The position numbers were made by a program, and so were the translations under genes. The notes below the pieces were generated by a model. The model ran no database searches and was not told where the DNA came from. It worked only from the letters and a program-made list of their open reading frames with translations. From contig NZ_LASA01000056.1 in NCBI RefSeq assembly GCF_001562015.1, positions 29,030 to 93,029 of the forward strand: DNA of 64,000 nt, written 5' to 3'. Positions 19,195 through 28,588 of this stretch are shown in pieces; the stretch's first letter is position 1; every line of letters starts with the position of its first letter. Source of the stretch: Endozoicomonas arenosclerae. GTDB lineage: Bacteria > Pseudomonadota > Gammaproteobacteria > Pseudomonadales > Endozoicomonadaceae.

Positions 19195-20598
19195 TTGGCG
19201 TCTGAAATGACCAAGACAGACTTGAGCCCAGAAAGCGAAAGCATGAGCGCAACAAAAAAGCTTTATATCAAGACCCACGGTTGCCAGATGAACGAGTACG
19301 ATTCAGCTCGAATGGCTGACCTGCTCGGAGAAACCCATACCCTGGAGTTGACAGACAATCCGGAAGAAGCCGATGTTGTGCTGGTGAACACCTGTTCTGT
19401 ACGGGAAAAAGCCCAGGAAAAGCTGTTCCATCAGCTGGGTCGCTGGAAAAAACTCAAAGAAGCCAATCCAGACCTCGTGATTGGTGTTGGCGGCTGCGTA
19501 GCCAGCCAGGAAGGGGAAGCCATCCGCAAACGGGCTCCTCAGGTCGACGTGGTATTTGGACCACAAACCCTGCACCGTTTGCCGGAAATGATCGACGCGA
19601 CCCAAAGCAATCATATTCCTGTAGTGGACGTTACCTTCCCGGAAATCGAGAAGTTTGACCGTCTGCCCGAGCCTTCTGTAGAAGGTCCTACGGCCTTTGT
19701 TTCTATCATGGAAGGCTGCAGCAAATACTGCACATTCTGTATTGTTCCCTACACCCGTGGTGAAGAGGTCAGCCGTCCAATGGATGACGTTATTGCCGAG
19801 TGTGTGGGTCTGGCAGAAAAAGGTGTTCGTGAAATCAACCTGCTGGGACAGAACGTCAACGCCTTCCAGGGTGAGAAGGACGATGGTACTCATTGCGATC
19901 TGGCAGAACTGATTACCATTGTTGCCGCTATTGATGGCATTGACCGGATTCGCTTCACCACATCACATCCCAAAGAGTTCTCCCAGAGCCTTATTGATGT
20001 GTATGCGGAGGTGCCCGAGCTGGTGAGCCACCTACACCTTCCGGTTCAAGCCGGTTCAGACCGCATTCTGTCCATGATGAAACGTAACCATGAAGTGGAA
20101 ATGTATCGGGACAAGATTCGCCAGCTACGTGAGCATCGACCCAACCTGAGCCTGTCCTCAGACTTTATCGTGGGCTTCCCGGGTGAAACCGATGATGATT
20201 TTGAAGACACCATGAACCTGATCAACGAGATCGGTTTTGATGCTTCTTTCAGCTTCATCTACAGCAAGCGCCCGGGCACACCTGCATCCGACATGCCGGA
20301 TGATGTTCCGGAATCCACGAAAAAGCAGCGTCTGAAAATTTTGCAGGATCGCATTAATCAGCAATCCATGCAGATCAGCCGTCGTCTGGTAGGCACTACC
20401 CAGAAGATTCTGGTAACAGGCTACTCCAAAAAAGATCCGGGTGAACTGAGTGGCCGTACTGAGTGTAACCGTGTGGTTAACTTCAAGTGCGCAGAGCCTC
20501 GCCTGATTGGTCGTTTTGCCGACGTTGAGATTGTTGAAGCTTTCCCTCACAGCCTTCGCGGCACTCTGCTCGACTCTGAGCTTGGTCTGGTTGGCTAA
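19195..20598 (+). CDS. miaB: tRNA-2-methylthio-N6-dimethylallyladenosine synthase MiaB
   Basis: A methylthiotransferase that adds the ms2 group to i6A37 of tRNAs. N-terminal UPF0004 domain with three cluster cysteines (in [16 protein letters not shown] and GGCVASQ), radical-SAM motif CSKYCTFC and C-terminal TRAM domain. TTG 19195 has AGGA eight bases upstream, but the conserved family start corresponds to ATG 19243 ([17 protein letters not shown]), and ATG 19207 is also in frame. The ribosome site favours TTG, conservation favours 19243. A hairpin follows. Confidence 0.95.
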   Translation: MASEMTKTDLSPESESMSATKKLYIKTHGCQMNEYDSARMADLLGETHTLELTDNPEEADVVLVNTCSVREKAQEKLFHQLGRWKKLKEANPDLVIGVGGCVASQEGEAIRKRAPQVDVVFGPQTLHRLPEMIDATQSNHIPVVDVTFPEIEKFDRLPEPSVEGPTAFVSIMEGCSKYCTFCIVPYTRGEEVSRPMDDVIAECVGLAEKGVREINLLGQNVNAFQGEKDDGTHCDLAELITIVAAIDGIDRIRFTTSHPKEFSQSLIDVYAEVPELVSHLHLPVQAGSDRILSMMKRNHEVEMYRDKIRQLREHRPNLSLSSDFIVGFPGETDDDFEDTMNLINEIGFDASFSFIYSKRPGTPASDMPDDVPESTKKQRLKILQDRINQQSMQISRRLVGTTQKILVTGYSKKDPGELSGRTECNRVVNFKCAEPRLIGRFADVEIVEAFPHSLRGTLLDSELGLVG

Positions 20599-20615
20599 CC
20601 TCAAGACCTGAAAAG

Positions 20616-20640
20616 TGCCTGGCCTCAATGAGGCCAGGCA
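20616..20640 (-). terminator. Strong hairpin between miaB and the lipase gene
   Basis: A perfect 11-bp stem (TGCCTGGCCTC / GAGGCCAGGCA) with an AAT loop. Read on the minus strand it is followed by CTTTTC, so it suits termination of the minus-strand lipase gene. It may also act on miaB. Confidence 0.75.
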
Positions 20641-20651
20641 ACGACTACCGC

Positions 20652-22148
20652 CTACAAACCCGCAGAAACTGTACAGGATTTATGGGCCGCACTGTCCTTG
20701 TACCCAAACAGTTCCTCAATCGCCTTGTGATAGCCAAGGAACATGTCATGTTGCTTCAACGGGTTTGAGCTGCTGTATTGATGCTGCTGATCATCACAGA
20801 CGTGTTTGAAGCCATAGGACTTGGGAATGCCGGTAATAGGATCGCCTTTAACCGTGACTCTCAGGGTTTTATTGCACCCTACGGTGGCCTGATACATCTC
20901 TTTGAAGGGATTATTCCCCACTAGTGGGCTGGCAAAGGTTATCACGGCATCCGGAGTGCGCCCCCACTCATGGAAAAAAGTCGCCGCAATCGTGGCCACT
21001 GCAGCACCGAGACTGTGTCCAACCAGAAGAACTGTATAATCTTCAGGGATGGCCATTAGCTGTCCTTTCAGATCACTGGACAGATTATTGAAGCGTCTCC
21101 AGAAACCACTATGAAGCCAGACTGAGCGATCATTGATGGTAATGGCGTGAGGCGTGAAATCAATGTTTCCGAACCAATCCTTGAGATTGGTGAAACGGGT
21201 GCCACGAAAAGCAAAAACCGCAACTTTTTCGGTATCATGGGTCAGCAGAATATAAGCCTGATCATTCTCGTAGCTGTAACCTCTCCAGCCCTGCATATCA
21301 CAGGCATGGTCATCAAAAACACTCTCATAGGAATGAAAAAGCAGCGGCTTGCCTACACCATTGGGCTTGGTTTCTTTCCCATATATCCTGCCCTCACTAT
21401 GGCAGGTCGCTCCGGTATCGGTATAACCCTCTCTGCAATGTTCATAACAGACAGGTCCTGCTCCTGAATATCCATGCTTACAACCGGGATAACAAAGCAA
21501 TCCACTTTTCTCCAGCCCATTCCTGCATTGGCTGGTCAATGTTCTGCCTGCGCCTCTGCCATGAGTCTTTTTGAAGAAGAAACTCAGAAAGCCTTTCTTG
21601 CGGTAACAAGTCGCACCATGATCGTGATGGGTATCCGGACAACTCTGCCAGCACACAGGGCCCACGCCATAATATCCTTCCTTGCATGACGGGTAACACA
21701 GCAAACCATGACGCTCTTCATTTTCACGACAGCCAAATGGCTCTCCTGCTCCCCTGCCATAACTCTTCTTGGCATAGACCTTGGTATCCTTACGACACAA
21801 TGCACCATCATCTTTGTAACCCGGCCTGCACTTCTTCCAGCAAACCGGTCCTACCAGCTTGTAATCGTCCGGACAAGATTCATAACAAAGCGCTGCATTT
21901 TTCTTCAGACCATGGGCACAACGACCAGGAAAGCTGACCCGGGTAGAACTCCAGTTTTCCTGAATTCTGCCTTCTCTCAAGTAACTCCCCTCCTCACTGT
22001 CAATATTTAACGGTTGGTAGGATGCAACTGAAGCCGCTCGAGCTAACCATACATAGTCTTCTATCTGGATATCTCTGGCATCAACAGATTCAAAATTAAA
22101 TAAGGACAACACAGCCAATATGAAAGTCCATTTGCAACTCTTAACCAT
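20652..22148 (-). CDS. Secreted class 3 lipase with three cysteine-rich repeats
   Basis: From ATG 22148 the protein (about 498 aa) has a good signal peptide ending SVDA. A longer start (ATG 22247 or TTG 22250) adds 33-34 residues. The N-terminal half holds three repeats with the exact spacing C-x10-C-x3-C-x10-C-x3-C-x10-C, each containing LCY and GPVCW/Y motifs. The C-terminal half is a class 3 (alpha/beta hydrolase) lipase: FAFRGT oxyanion region, GHSLG with nucleophile Ser379, VKGDPITGIP (likely Asp) and HDMFLGY (likely His). I infer an extracellular lipase or phospholipase whose repeats, presumably disulphide-bonded, bind or orient it. It stands alone. Confidence 0.85.
   Translation of the reverse strand: MVKSCKWTFILAVLSLFNFESVDARDIQIEDYVWLARAASVASYQPLNIDSEEGSYLREGRIQENWSSTRVSFPGRCAHGLKKNAALCYESCPDDYKLVGPVCWKKCRPGYKDDGALCRKDTKVYAKKSYGRGAGEPFGCRENEERHGLLCYPSCKEGYYGVGPVCWQSCPDTHHDHGATCYRKKGFLSFFFKKTHGRGAGRTLTSQCRNGLEKSGLLCYPGCKHGYSGAGPVCYEHCREGYTDTGATCHSEGRIYGKETKPNGVGKPLLFHSYESVFDDHACDMQGWRGYSYENDQAYILLTHDTEKVAVFAFRGTRFTNLKDWFGNIDFTPHAITINDRSVWLHSGFWRRFNNLSSDLKGQLMAIPEDYTVLLVGHSLGAAVATIAATFFHEWGRTPDAVITFASPLVGNNPFKEMYQATVGCNKTLRVTVKGDPITGIPKSYGFKHVCDDQQHQYSSSNPLKQHDMFLGYHKAIEELFGYKDSAAHKSCTVSAGL
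21402..21920 (-). repeat. Three tandem C-x10-C-x3 cysteine repeats (protein level)
   Basis: Encodes three roughly 42-residue cysteine modules separated by linkers of about 23 residues that share a GRGAG-like motif. Each module has six cysteines at identical spacing. DNA identity is modest, so the copies are old or under coding selection only for the pattern. Confidence 0.8.
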
Positions 22149-22250
22149 GCTGACAGCGGCAGTCGCATAGTCTGAGGCAACCTGTATGACTGGCACAGGG
22201 AAGAAACTCGAAAGCATAAGAGACACCTTAACCAGAAGCCTGCCCATCAA

Positions 22251-22718
22251 TGGTCAACAACCCATAGGGTTAACAGCAAACTTCAGTTCAGCAAACAGTG
22301 GTTCAGGATAGATACGGTAAAGACTAATAAATCAGACAACGGCCAATTGAGTTGACCTTGCTGACTCAAAAATAGCAAAAATAAGAAAAGCTTAAAGAAA
22401 TTATTAATACTTTGTCGCTTAATATAAATTAAACAAAAGACTCATATTGAATGCATATCGATGAAAAAAACATTCGTTTAAGAAAACTCAAAGAACCAGC
22501 CTCTCCCTTTAAATTAGTACTTTATTGCCAGTCAAAAAGCCTGACTTCCTACCTTCCACTCCGATGAGCTCTATATGTCACCCATTGACAGCTCATGCTG
22601 ATCCGTTACAGTGTCCTCAATCAAAAAACATGCCACCACCACCCTGCCAGACTCGCTCAACAGCAAGAAGGTCCGTTGGGCGGCATTTCCATAGAATCAA
22701 ATAATCACGGAGCAAACC
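22251..22718. other. 468-bp intergenic region upstream of dapB
   Basis: AT-rich with no convincing reading frame. It carries the promoter of dapB near its right end and presumably that of the divergent lipase. The conserved dnaJ-dapB-carA neighbourhood seen in many gammaproteobacteria is absent. Confidence 0.5.
22585..22612 (+). promoter_or_regulatory. Probable sigma-70 promoter of dapB
   Basis: TTGACA (perfect -35), 16-bp spacer, then TACAGT (4 of 6 to the -10 consensus), about 107 bp upstream of the dapB ATG. Confidence 0.45.
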
Positions 22719-23456
22719 ATGTCAGTTTTGAGAGTCGCTGTGAACGGAGCCAAGGGCAAGATGGGGCAAACAGTGGTTGAGTTTGTTCAGAAGCACAGCC
22801 GCCTTGAGCTGGCAGCTGCAATAGACCTGGGCGACGATCTGGCCGCAGAAGTGAAAAACAACTCTGCAGATATCGTGGTCGACTTTACTCGTCCTGAAAT
22901 CCGCATGGAGACCGTTAAGAACACGCTTTTCTCTGGAGCTTCCGCTGTAGTCGGCACGACCGGTTTTACACCTGAAGACCTGGAAACCATTCAGGGCTGG
23001 GTTAAGGAAACCGGCAAAGGCTGCTTTATTGCCCCCAATTTCATTGTCGGCAATGTCCTGATGCAACAGTTTGCCAAGCAAGCTGCCCGCTATTATGAAT
23101 ACGCAGAGATCATCGAATATCATCACGAACAGAAAGTCGACTTCCCTTCCGGTACAGCAGTAAAAACCGCTGAGCTGATGAGTGAAGAGCGTGAAAAGTT
23201 CAATGTAGGAACCAACGATCAGGTGGCCAACATTGAAGGCTCCAGGGGCGGTGACTACAAGGGCATTAAGCTTCACGCTGTACGCATGCCTGGCTTTGTG
23301 GCTTCACAGGAAGTGATTCTCGGTGACAGTGGCCAGTATATGACTATTCGTCACGACTCCATCGAACGCACCAGTTATATGCCCGGTATTCTCATGGCCA
23401 GTGAATACATTCACGGTAAGGCAGAACTGGTTTATGGTCTGGAACACATCCTGTAA
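22719..23456 (+). CDS. dapB: 4-hydroxy-tetrahydrodipicolinate reductase, Gram-positive-type
   Basis: DapB makes tetrahydrodipicolinate for lysine and peptidoglycan. At 245 aa it is shorter than the usual proteobacterial form (about 270). N-terminal Rossmann motif VNGAKGKMGQ, then VVGTTGF, IAPNFIVGN, the catalytic EYHHEQKVDFPSGTA region, GSRGGDYKGIKLHAVRMPGF and TIRHDSIERTSYMPG. The details, including the short segment after the first strand and the VYGLEHIL C-terminus, resemble Bacillus and Mycobacterium enzymes rather than E. coli DapB. This suggests horizontal acquisition or an old paralogue. The gene stands alone. Confidence 0.93.
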   Translation: MSVLRVAVNGAKGKMGQTVVEFVQKHSRLELAAAIDLGDDLAAEVKNNSADIVVDFTRPEIRMETVKNTLFSGASAVVGTTGFTPEDLETIQGWVKETGKGCFIAPNFIVGNVLMQQFAKQAARYYEYAEIIEYHHEQKVDFPSGTAVKTAELMSEEREKFNVGTNDQVANIEGSRGGDYKGIKLHAVRMPGFVASQEVILGDSGQYMTIRHDSIERTSYMPGILMASEYIHGKAELVYGLEHIL

Positions 23457-23543
23457 CGGAAGCAATGTTTGCTTAAACAGATGACATTGTGAAAACCTTC
23501 GGTAAAATCAGGCATTAAACAGTCAGACTCAACGCGTTTTTAT

Positions 23544-23576
23544 GGCTTCAGGCTCACGCAATTATGACCTGAAGCC
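23544..23576 (+). terminator. Inverted repeat after dapB
   Basis: Arms GGCTTCAGG and CCTGAAGCC, 15-base loop, about 90 bp after the dapB stop and before ybeZ. There is no clear T-tract on the plus strand, so terminator function is uncertain. Confidence 0.35.
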
Positions 23577-23650
23577 AAGAAAATGCTGCAAGAATCGGGC
23601 TGCAGTGTATGCTTAACATTATGTATCGCAGTAAGAGCTGAATTCCCGAC

Positions 23651-24679
23651 TTGAACACCCAGATCCAAGCACCACAGACAAAAAATGCTGGCAAAACCTG
23701 CCAGTTTCTCCTGGAACCGGACGATCCCCGTCGCTTCGCAGAGCTATGCGGACAATTCAACCAGCACCTCAAACAGATCGAACAGCGCCTTGGCGTTGAT
23801 ATTCGTTATCGTGGCAATCAGTTCACGGTGAAAGGTGATGACAAGAATGCCCAGGCGGCGACCGAGATTCTTAAACGTCTGTACCGGGAAACGGGTAAGA
23901 CGGACCACCTTACTGCTGAAACTGTTCACCTCTACCTGCAGGAGTCTGCGGTGGAATGGGTTCATGAACCCAAATCAGACAGTCTGATTACTCTGCGCAC
24001 CCGCAAAGGTACTGTCACTCCACGGGGTGAAAACCAGCAGAATTATGTTCGCTCCATTCTGGCGCATGACATAAATTTCGGGATTGGCCCTGCAGGTACC
24101 GGTAAAACCTATCTGGCAGTGGCTGCTGCAGTTCAGGCTCTGGAAGAAGAGGAAATCCGTCGCATCCTGCTGGTCAGACCTGCGGTGGAAGCAGGTGAGA
24201 AACTGGGCTTTCTGCCGGGTGACCTGTCACAGAAGATCGACCCTTATCTTCGCCCTCTCTACGATGCTCTGTACGAAATGCTGGGCTTTGAGAGAGTGGA
24301 CAAACTGATTGAGAAGAATGTAATTGAGGTGGCACCACTGGCCTACATGCGTGGTAGAACCCTTAACAATTCATACATTATTCTCGACGAAGCCCAAAAC
24401 ACCACTCCGGAGCAGATGAAAATGTTCCTCACCCGTATCGGCTTTGGTTCTACAGCAGTGATCACAGGTGACATTACCCAGGTTGACCTGCCACGGGGTA
24501 CCCGCTCTGGACTGGCCCACGCTATTGATGTGCTCAAAGGCGTTGAAGGCATTGGCTCTACCTGGTTCAATGCCAAAGACGTGGTTCGCCATCCGATTGT
24601 CCAGAGAATTGTTCAGGCTTACGATCGTTTCGATCAGACCAGCCAGAAAAACACCAAAGCCGTTTCAGGGGTTCAGTAA
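23651..24679 (+). CDS. ybeZ: PhoH-family ATPase YbeZ
   Basis: 342 residues starting at TTG 23651. The N-terminal part resembles a KH-like fold ([21 protein letters not shown]). The PhoH ATPase domain has Walker [12 protein letters not shown] and Walker [22 protein letters not shown]. YbeZ partners with YbeY in 16S rRNA maturation and ribosome quality control. Its stop overlaps the ATG of ybeY by one base (TAATG), which indicates translational coupling. Confidence 0.93.
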   Translation: MNTQIQAPQTKNAGKTCQFLLEPDDPRRFAELCGQFNQHLKQIEQRLGVDIRYRGNQFTVKGDDKNAQAATEILKRLYRETGKTDHLTAETVHLYLQESAVEWVHEPKSDSLITLRTRKGTVTPRGENQQNYVRSILAHDINFGIGPAGTGKTYLAVAAAVQALEEEEIRRILLVRPAVEAGEKLGFLPGDLSQKIDPYLRPLYDALYEMLGFERVDKLIEKNVIEVAPLAYMRGRTLNNSYIILDEAQNTTPEQMKMFLTRIGFGSTAVITGDITQVDLPRGTRSGLAHAIDVLKGVEGIGSTWFNAKDVVRHPIVQRIVQAYDRFDQTSQKNTKAVSGVQ

Positions 24680-25152
24680 TGACTGCAGAAGTGCATGTCG
24701 ATATTCAACTGGCCAGTGACAGCCCGGTACTTCCATCCGAAGATGATCTTCATAAATGGGCTGCTGCTGCCGTGGGCCAGCACCGCGATGAAGCAGAAAT
24801 CAGTCTGCGCATTGTCGATATTGAAGAAGGTGCTGAGCTGAACCAGCAATGGCGGCAGAAAGAAGGGCCTACCAACGTCCTGTCCTTTCCTTCCGATCTT
24901 CCCGAAGAACTGAACCTGCCATTGCTGGGCGATCTGGTGATCTGCGCTCCGGTGGTAGAGCGGGAAGCACAGGAACAGGACAAAGAACTTCAGGCACACT
25001 GGGCTCATATGATGGTTCATGGCACACTGCACCTGCTGGGTTATGACCATATTGAAGAAGATGAAGCCGAGGCCATGGAATCTCTGGAAACAAAGATTCT
25101 CCAGAACCTGGGCTTTCCCGATCCGTACCAGTCTGAAAAGAACGGATCATAA
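24679..25152 (+). CDS. ybeY: Endoribonuclease YbeY
   Basis: A 157-residue metallo-endoribonuclease for 16S rRNA 3' end processing and 70S quality control. The Zn-binding signature [15 protein letters not shown] has three histidines. The preceding conserved PTNVLSFP motif and the [10 protein letters not shown] strand are intact. It is translationally coupled to ybeZ. The conserved order ybeZ-ybeY-ybeX is kept. Confidence 0.96.
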   Translation: MTAEVHVDIQLASDSPVLPSEDDLHKWAAAAVGQHRDEAEISLRIVDIEEGAELNQQWRQKEGPTNVLSFPSDLPEELNLPLLGDLVICAPVVEREAQEQDKELQAHWAHMMVHGTLHLLGYDHIEEDEAEAMESLETKILQNLGFPDPYQSEKNGS

Positions 25153-25232
25153 TTACAGGAGACGCTGGCCGAATCATGGTGATGTGGGTTCACCACCCAT
25201 CCATGGGAAGGCCTTCACGGTAATATAAGGTA

Positions 25233-26072
25233 ATGAACGACGACACTGCGCCGGGCGACTCGCCCGCCCCAACATGGAAAGAGAAGTTGGCGGCCCTGTT
25301 CAGCCAGGACCCTCAAAACCGGAGTGATTTGCTGACACTGCTCAACGATGCCGGACTCAGAGGCATTATTGATCATGAAGCCCTCAGTATCATTGAAGGG
25401 GCTGTCCAGGTAGCTGATATGCAGGTGAGGGAAATCATGATTCCCCGCTCGCAGATGGTCTGTGTCGATGAAGACCAGGAGCCCAGAGACTTTCTGCCTA
25501 AAGTCATCGAATCGGCTCACTCCCGCTTTCCAGTCATCGGTGATACCAAAGACGAGATTATCGGTATTCTTCTGGCCAAGGACTTGCTGCCCCTGATTCT
25601 TCAGAACGGCAAGTTCAACATCAAGGATCACCTGCGTCCTGCCACGTTTATCCCTGAAAGCAAGCGTCTGAACGTTCTGCTGAAAGAGTTCCGAACCAAC
25701 CGCAATCACATGGCCATTGTCATCGATGAGTTTGGTGGTGTTGCCGGACTGGTCACCATTGAAGATGTACTGGAACAGATTGTCGGAGACATTGAAGACG
25801 AACACGATGTCGATGAAGACAGTTTCATCAAACCGGTTGAGGAACAGGCACGTACCTTTATTGTTAAAGCCCTGACTCCTATCGAAGACTTTAACGAGCA
25901 CTTTGAATCGGCCTTCAGCGACGAAGAGTTCGACACCATCGGCGGTATTGTGCTTCAGGAATTCGGACACATGCCTAAAAGGAATGAGTTCGTAGAGATC
26001 AACGGCTTCCGCTTTGATGTTCTGAATTCTGACGGCCGGCGTATCCGACTGTTGCGAGTCAGCTCTGTCTAG
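25233..26072 (+). CDS. ybeX: CBS/CorC-domain protein YbeX (CorC)
   Basis: 279 residues without membrane segments. Two CBS domains (about 60-190, with VREIMIPRSQMV at the start and GVAGLVTIEDVLEQIVGDIEDE at the end) are followed by a CorC_HlyC C-terminal domain ending in RRIRLLRV. The family is linked to Mg2+/Co2+ efflux and, with YbeY/YbeZ, to ribosome metabolism. AAGG precedes ATG. An 80-bp gap separates it from ybeY. The next gene is an inserted exporter rather than lnt. Confidence 0.93.
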   Translation: MNDDTAPGDSPAPTWKEKLAALFSQDPQNRSDLLTLLNDAGLRGIIDHEALSIIEGAVQVADMQVREIMIPRSQMVCVDEDQEPRDFLPKVIESAHSRFPVIGDTKDEIIGILLAKDLLPLILQNGKFNIKDHLRPATFIPESKRLNVLLKEFRTNRNHMAIVIDEFGGVAGLVTIEDVLEQIVGDIEDEHDVDEDSFIKPVEEQARTFIVKALTPIEDFNEHFESAFSDEEFDTIGGIVLQEFGHMPKRNEFVEINGFRFDVLNSDGRRIRLLRVSSV

Positions 26073-26286
26073 TTCAAACTCTCTCATCCGGGGACTGTCA
26101 GGCTGAGCTGTTAATGCACTCTGACACTCCCCCATCAGCATCTGTTTCTGAATGAATCAATGATCCGCTCATAAACCGATGCTTTTTCTTTTAGAACCGC
26201 TACTTCAAACAAAAAAAGCAGGTGCCACAACCGGTACTCAATACCGTTGCCAGTCCTGATATGCAGTAATAGACAGTGAGAACGAA

Positions 26287-26907
26287 ATGACTCTGGATCA
26301 ATGGGTAGCTTACCTGACTGCCTCCCTTGTACTGATTATGATCCCAGGCCCTGATACCTTTCTGGTGGCAGGCTGGAGTGCCGCCAAAGGCTTTAAATCT
26401 GGAATCCAGGCTGCCCTGGGAACCGTAAGCGGTATTCTGGTTCACACCTGTGCCGCAGCAATGGGATTGTCAGCGATTTTATCCACTTCAGCCACGGCAT
26501 TTATGGTGATTAAATTCATTGGCGCTGCTTACCTGGTTTACATTGGCATTAAAACCATTAAAGACGGCATCGCTTCTGCGCCTGACCAGACTTTGCAGGA
26601 AAGAAAAAACAATCCTTACTTTCAGGCCCTGCTGACCAATGTGCTTAACCCGAAAGTGGCCCTGTTCTTCCTGGCTTTTCTGCCACAGTTTATTGATCCT
26701 TCAAAAGCTGCGGCCAACCAGTTACTGGTATTAGGAGCCGCCTTCTCAGCTTTAACCGCTGTTTACTACCTGTCACTGGTTTTTCTGGCAGGAAAAATTG
26801 CCCGCAAGATTGGCCAGAACGCCATGATTCAGAATCTGGCAAAATGGCTGGGTGGCATCATGATGATTGGATTTGGACTCCGACTGGCATTGGCCAGTAA
26901 CCGTTGA
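26287..26907 (+). CDS. LysE/RhtB-family exporter (second copy), inserted before lnt
   Basis: 206 residues, six helices. Clear family signature MIPGPDTFLVAGWSAAKGFKSG, and LLTNVLNPKVALFFLAFLPQFI in the middle. It presumably exports an amino acid or derivative across the inner membrane. It is more canonical (PGPD) than the copy at 8825, so the two are not recent duplicates. It sits between ybeX and lnt, which are usually adjacent, with 214 bp before and 66 bp after it. Confidence 0.93.
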   Translation: MTLDQWVAYLTASLVLIMIPGPDTFLVAGWSAAKGFKSGIQAALGTVSGILVHTCAAAMGLSAILSTSATAFMVIKFIGAAYLVYIGIKTIKDGIASAPDQTLQERKNNPYFQALLTNVLNPKVALFFLAFLPQFIDPSKAAANQLLVLGAAFSALTAVYYLSLVFLAGKIARKIGQNAMIQNLAKWLGGIMMIGFGLRLALASNR

Positions 26908-26973
26908 GGAAGCAGCTGGCTTCCTGTAACTCATTATAAGGAAAAAATAAGTTTCCTAGCTCATGGCTGCCCT

Positions 26974-28509
26974 ATGAACAAAAAGACGCTCTATTTTGGC
27001 CATCTTCTGATACTGCTGGCAGGGGGATTATTCCCCCTGGGTTTCAGCCCTTTTAATATCTGGCCAGTATTGATTGTTGCTACAGCAGTGGGCTTTACCC
27101 TGTCTCGCACAGAGTCGGTAAAAACAGCCACCTTGCGCGGCTTGCTGTTCGGCATCGGCATCTTTGGTACAGGAACATCCTGGGTTTATGTCAGCATTCA
27201 TAATTTTGGAGCAGCGTCCGTTCCTCTTGCTGCTTTGCTGACTGCCTTGTTTGTCCTGACTCTGGCCAGCTTGCTGGTTATGCCTCTGTTCTACCTGTAT
27301 GCCAAGCTTCGGGATCGACTCACTATTCAAGCCCCCTGGCAGCAAGCGCTTCTGTTTGCGGCACTCTGGACTATTTTTGAATGGGTTCGCAGCTGGCTGC
27401 TAACTGGATTCCCCTGGTTATTGCAGGGCTACTCATTGCTGGATACCCCTATACAGTCATGGGCACCTGTCGTAGGTGTTTTCGGACTGAGCCTGCTGAT
27501 GGCTACTACATCAGCCCTGATCACAGCTACCCTGGTTTCTGATCGAACCAGACGCAACCCTGCATTCATTGCCCTGTCTATTACTCTTCTGTTCTGGGTA
27601 GCCTCAGTGCCGCTAGGGAAAAAGCAATGGACACAACCAATCGGTGAGATCAGCTTCAGTGCAGTTCAGGGCAATATCCCCCAGCTTTTAAAATGGGATC
27701 CCGGCTATGTTCAGGAAACCATCAATACCTATTACGGCCTGTCTGAACAGGAGTGGGATCAGGAGCTGATCATCTGGCCTGAAAATGCCATCCCGCTTTT
27801 CTACAGTCAGGCGAGATCCGTTTTAAATCAGCTTGATAAGAAAGCGGCTGAAAACAATAGCGCCCTGATTCTGGGTATGCCGATAGACGAGCGCTCGGAA
27901 TCTCAAATATCGATGCCGAACGTGAAGTATTACAATGGCATTATTGCCAAAGGTCTGGGAGAAGGTCGTTACTATAAACAGATACTGGTTCCCTTTGGTG
28001 AATACGTTCCTATGGAGTCAGCTCTGCGGGGGCTGATCAGCTTTTTTGATCTGCCTATGTCGGCATTCAGTCCGGGAAGCAATGATCAGGAAAAGCTGAG
28101 AATCCCGAATGCTGTGATCACAGCCTACATCTGCTATGAAGTGGTGTACCCCGACTTTGCAGCCCGTCAGGCAAGAGACAGTGGTCTGTTAATCACAATC
28201 AGTAACGATACCTGGTTTGGTAAATCTATTGGCCCCGAGCAGCATTTTCAGATGTCTCGCATGCGCTCTCTGGAAACGGGTCGTTACATGATAAGGGCCA
28301 CCAACGACGGCATCAGCGCTCTTATCGACGACAAGGGTCAGGTTCTGGAAACCATTGAACGTTTCAAGCCGGGAGTACTGAGAGGAACAGCTGAAGTCAT
28401 GAAAGGTAACACACCCTTTATGCTATTCGGTTCCTGGCCTGTTTTGATTCTGAGCTTGCTTATGATTGTATTGGCAGGGATCTGTGCGAGAAGAACTGTA
28501 AATAGTTAA
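26974..28509 (+). CDS. lnt: Apolipoprotein N-acyltransferase
   Basis: 511-residue inner-membrane enzyme that adds the third acyl chain to lipoproteins. About six to seven N-terminal membrane helices precede a nitrilase-fold periplasmic domain. The catalytic triad regions are IIWPENAIPLF (Glu), YKQILVPFGEYVP (Lys) and ICYEVVYPDF (Cys). A last hydrophobic helix ends the protein. Full length. A strong bidirectional terminator follows. Confidence 0.95.
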   Translation: MNKKTLYFGHLLILLAGGLFPLGFSPFNIWPVLIVATAVGFTLSRTESVKTATLRGLLFGIGIFGTGTSWVYVSIHNFGAASVPLAALLTALFVLTLASLLVMPLFYLYAKLRDRLTIQAPWQQALLFAALWTIFEWVRSWLLTGFPWLLQGYSLLDTPIQSWAPVVGVFGLSLLMATTSALITATLVSDRTRRNPAFIALSITLLFWVASVPLGKKQWTQPIGEISFSAVQGNIPQLLKWDPGYVQETINTYYGLSEQEWDQELIIWPENAIPLFYSQARSVLNQLDKKAAENNSALILGMPIDERSESQISMPNVKYYNGIIAKGLGEGRYYKQILVPFGEYVPMESALRGLISFFDLPMSAFSPGSNDQEKLRIPNAVITAYICYEVVYPDFAARQARDSGLLITISNDTWFGKSIGPEQHFQMSRMRSLETGRYMIRATNDGISALIDDKGQVLETIERFKPGVLRGTAEVMKGNTPFMLFGSWPVLILSLLMIVLAGICARRTVNS

Positions 28510-28530
28510 TTAATATTGTGGACTCAACAA

Positions 28531-28566
28531 AAGAAAAAGGGTGACCTGAGCGTCACCCTTTTTCTT
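28531..28566. terminator. Bidirectional rho-independent terminator
   Basis: A 15-bp perfect stem (AAGAAAAAGGGTGAC / GTCACCCTTTTTCTT) with a six-base loop. It has A/T tracts on both sides and lies between the convergent lnt and oxygenase genes. Confidence 0.9.
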
Positions 28567-28588
28567 TCAGCGTTCTTTTAATGAAGAA

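Noticed and set aside
25215..26141. 308-codon open frame antisense to ybeX
   Set aside because: Its whole length mirrors a conserved real gene, and the translation resembles no known family.
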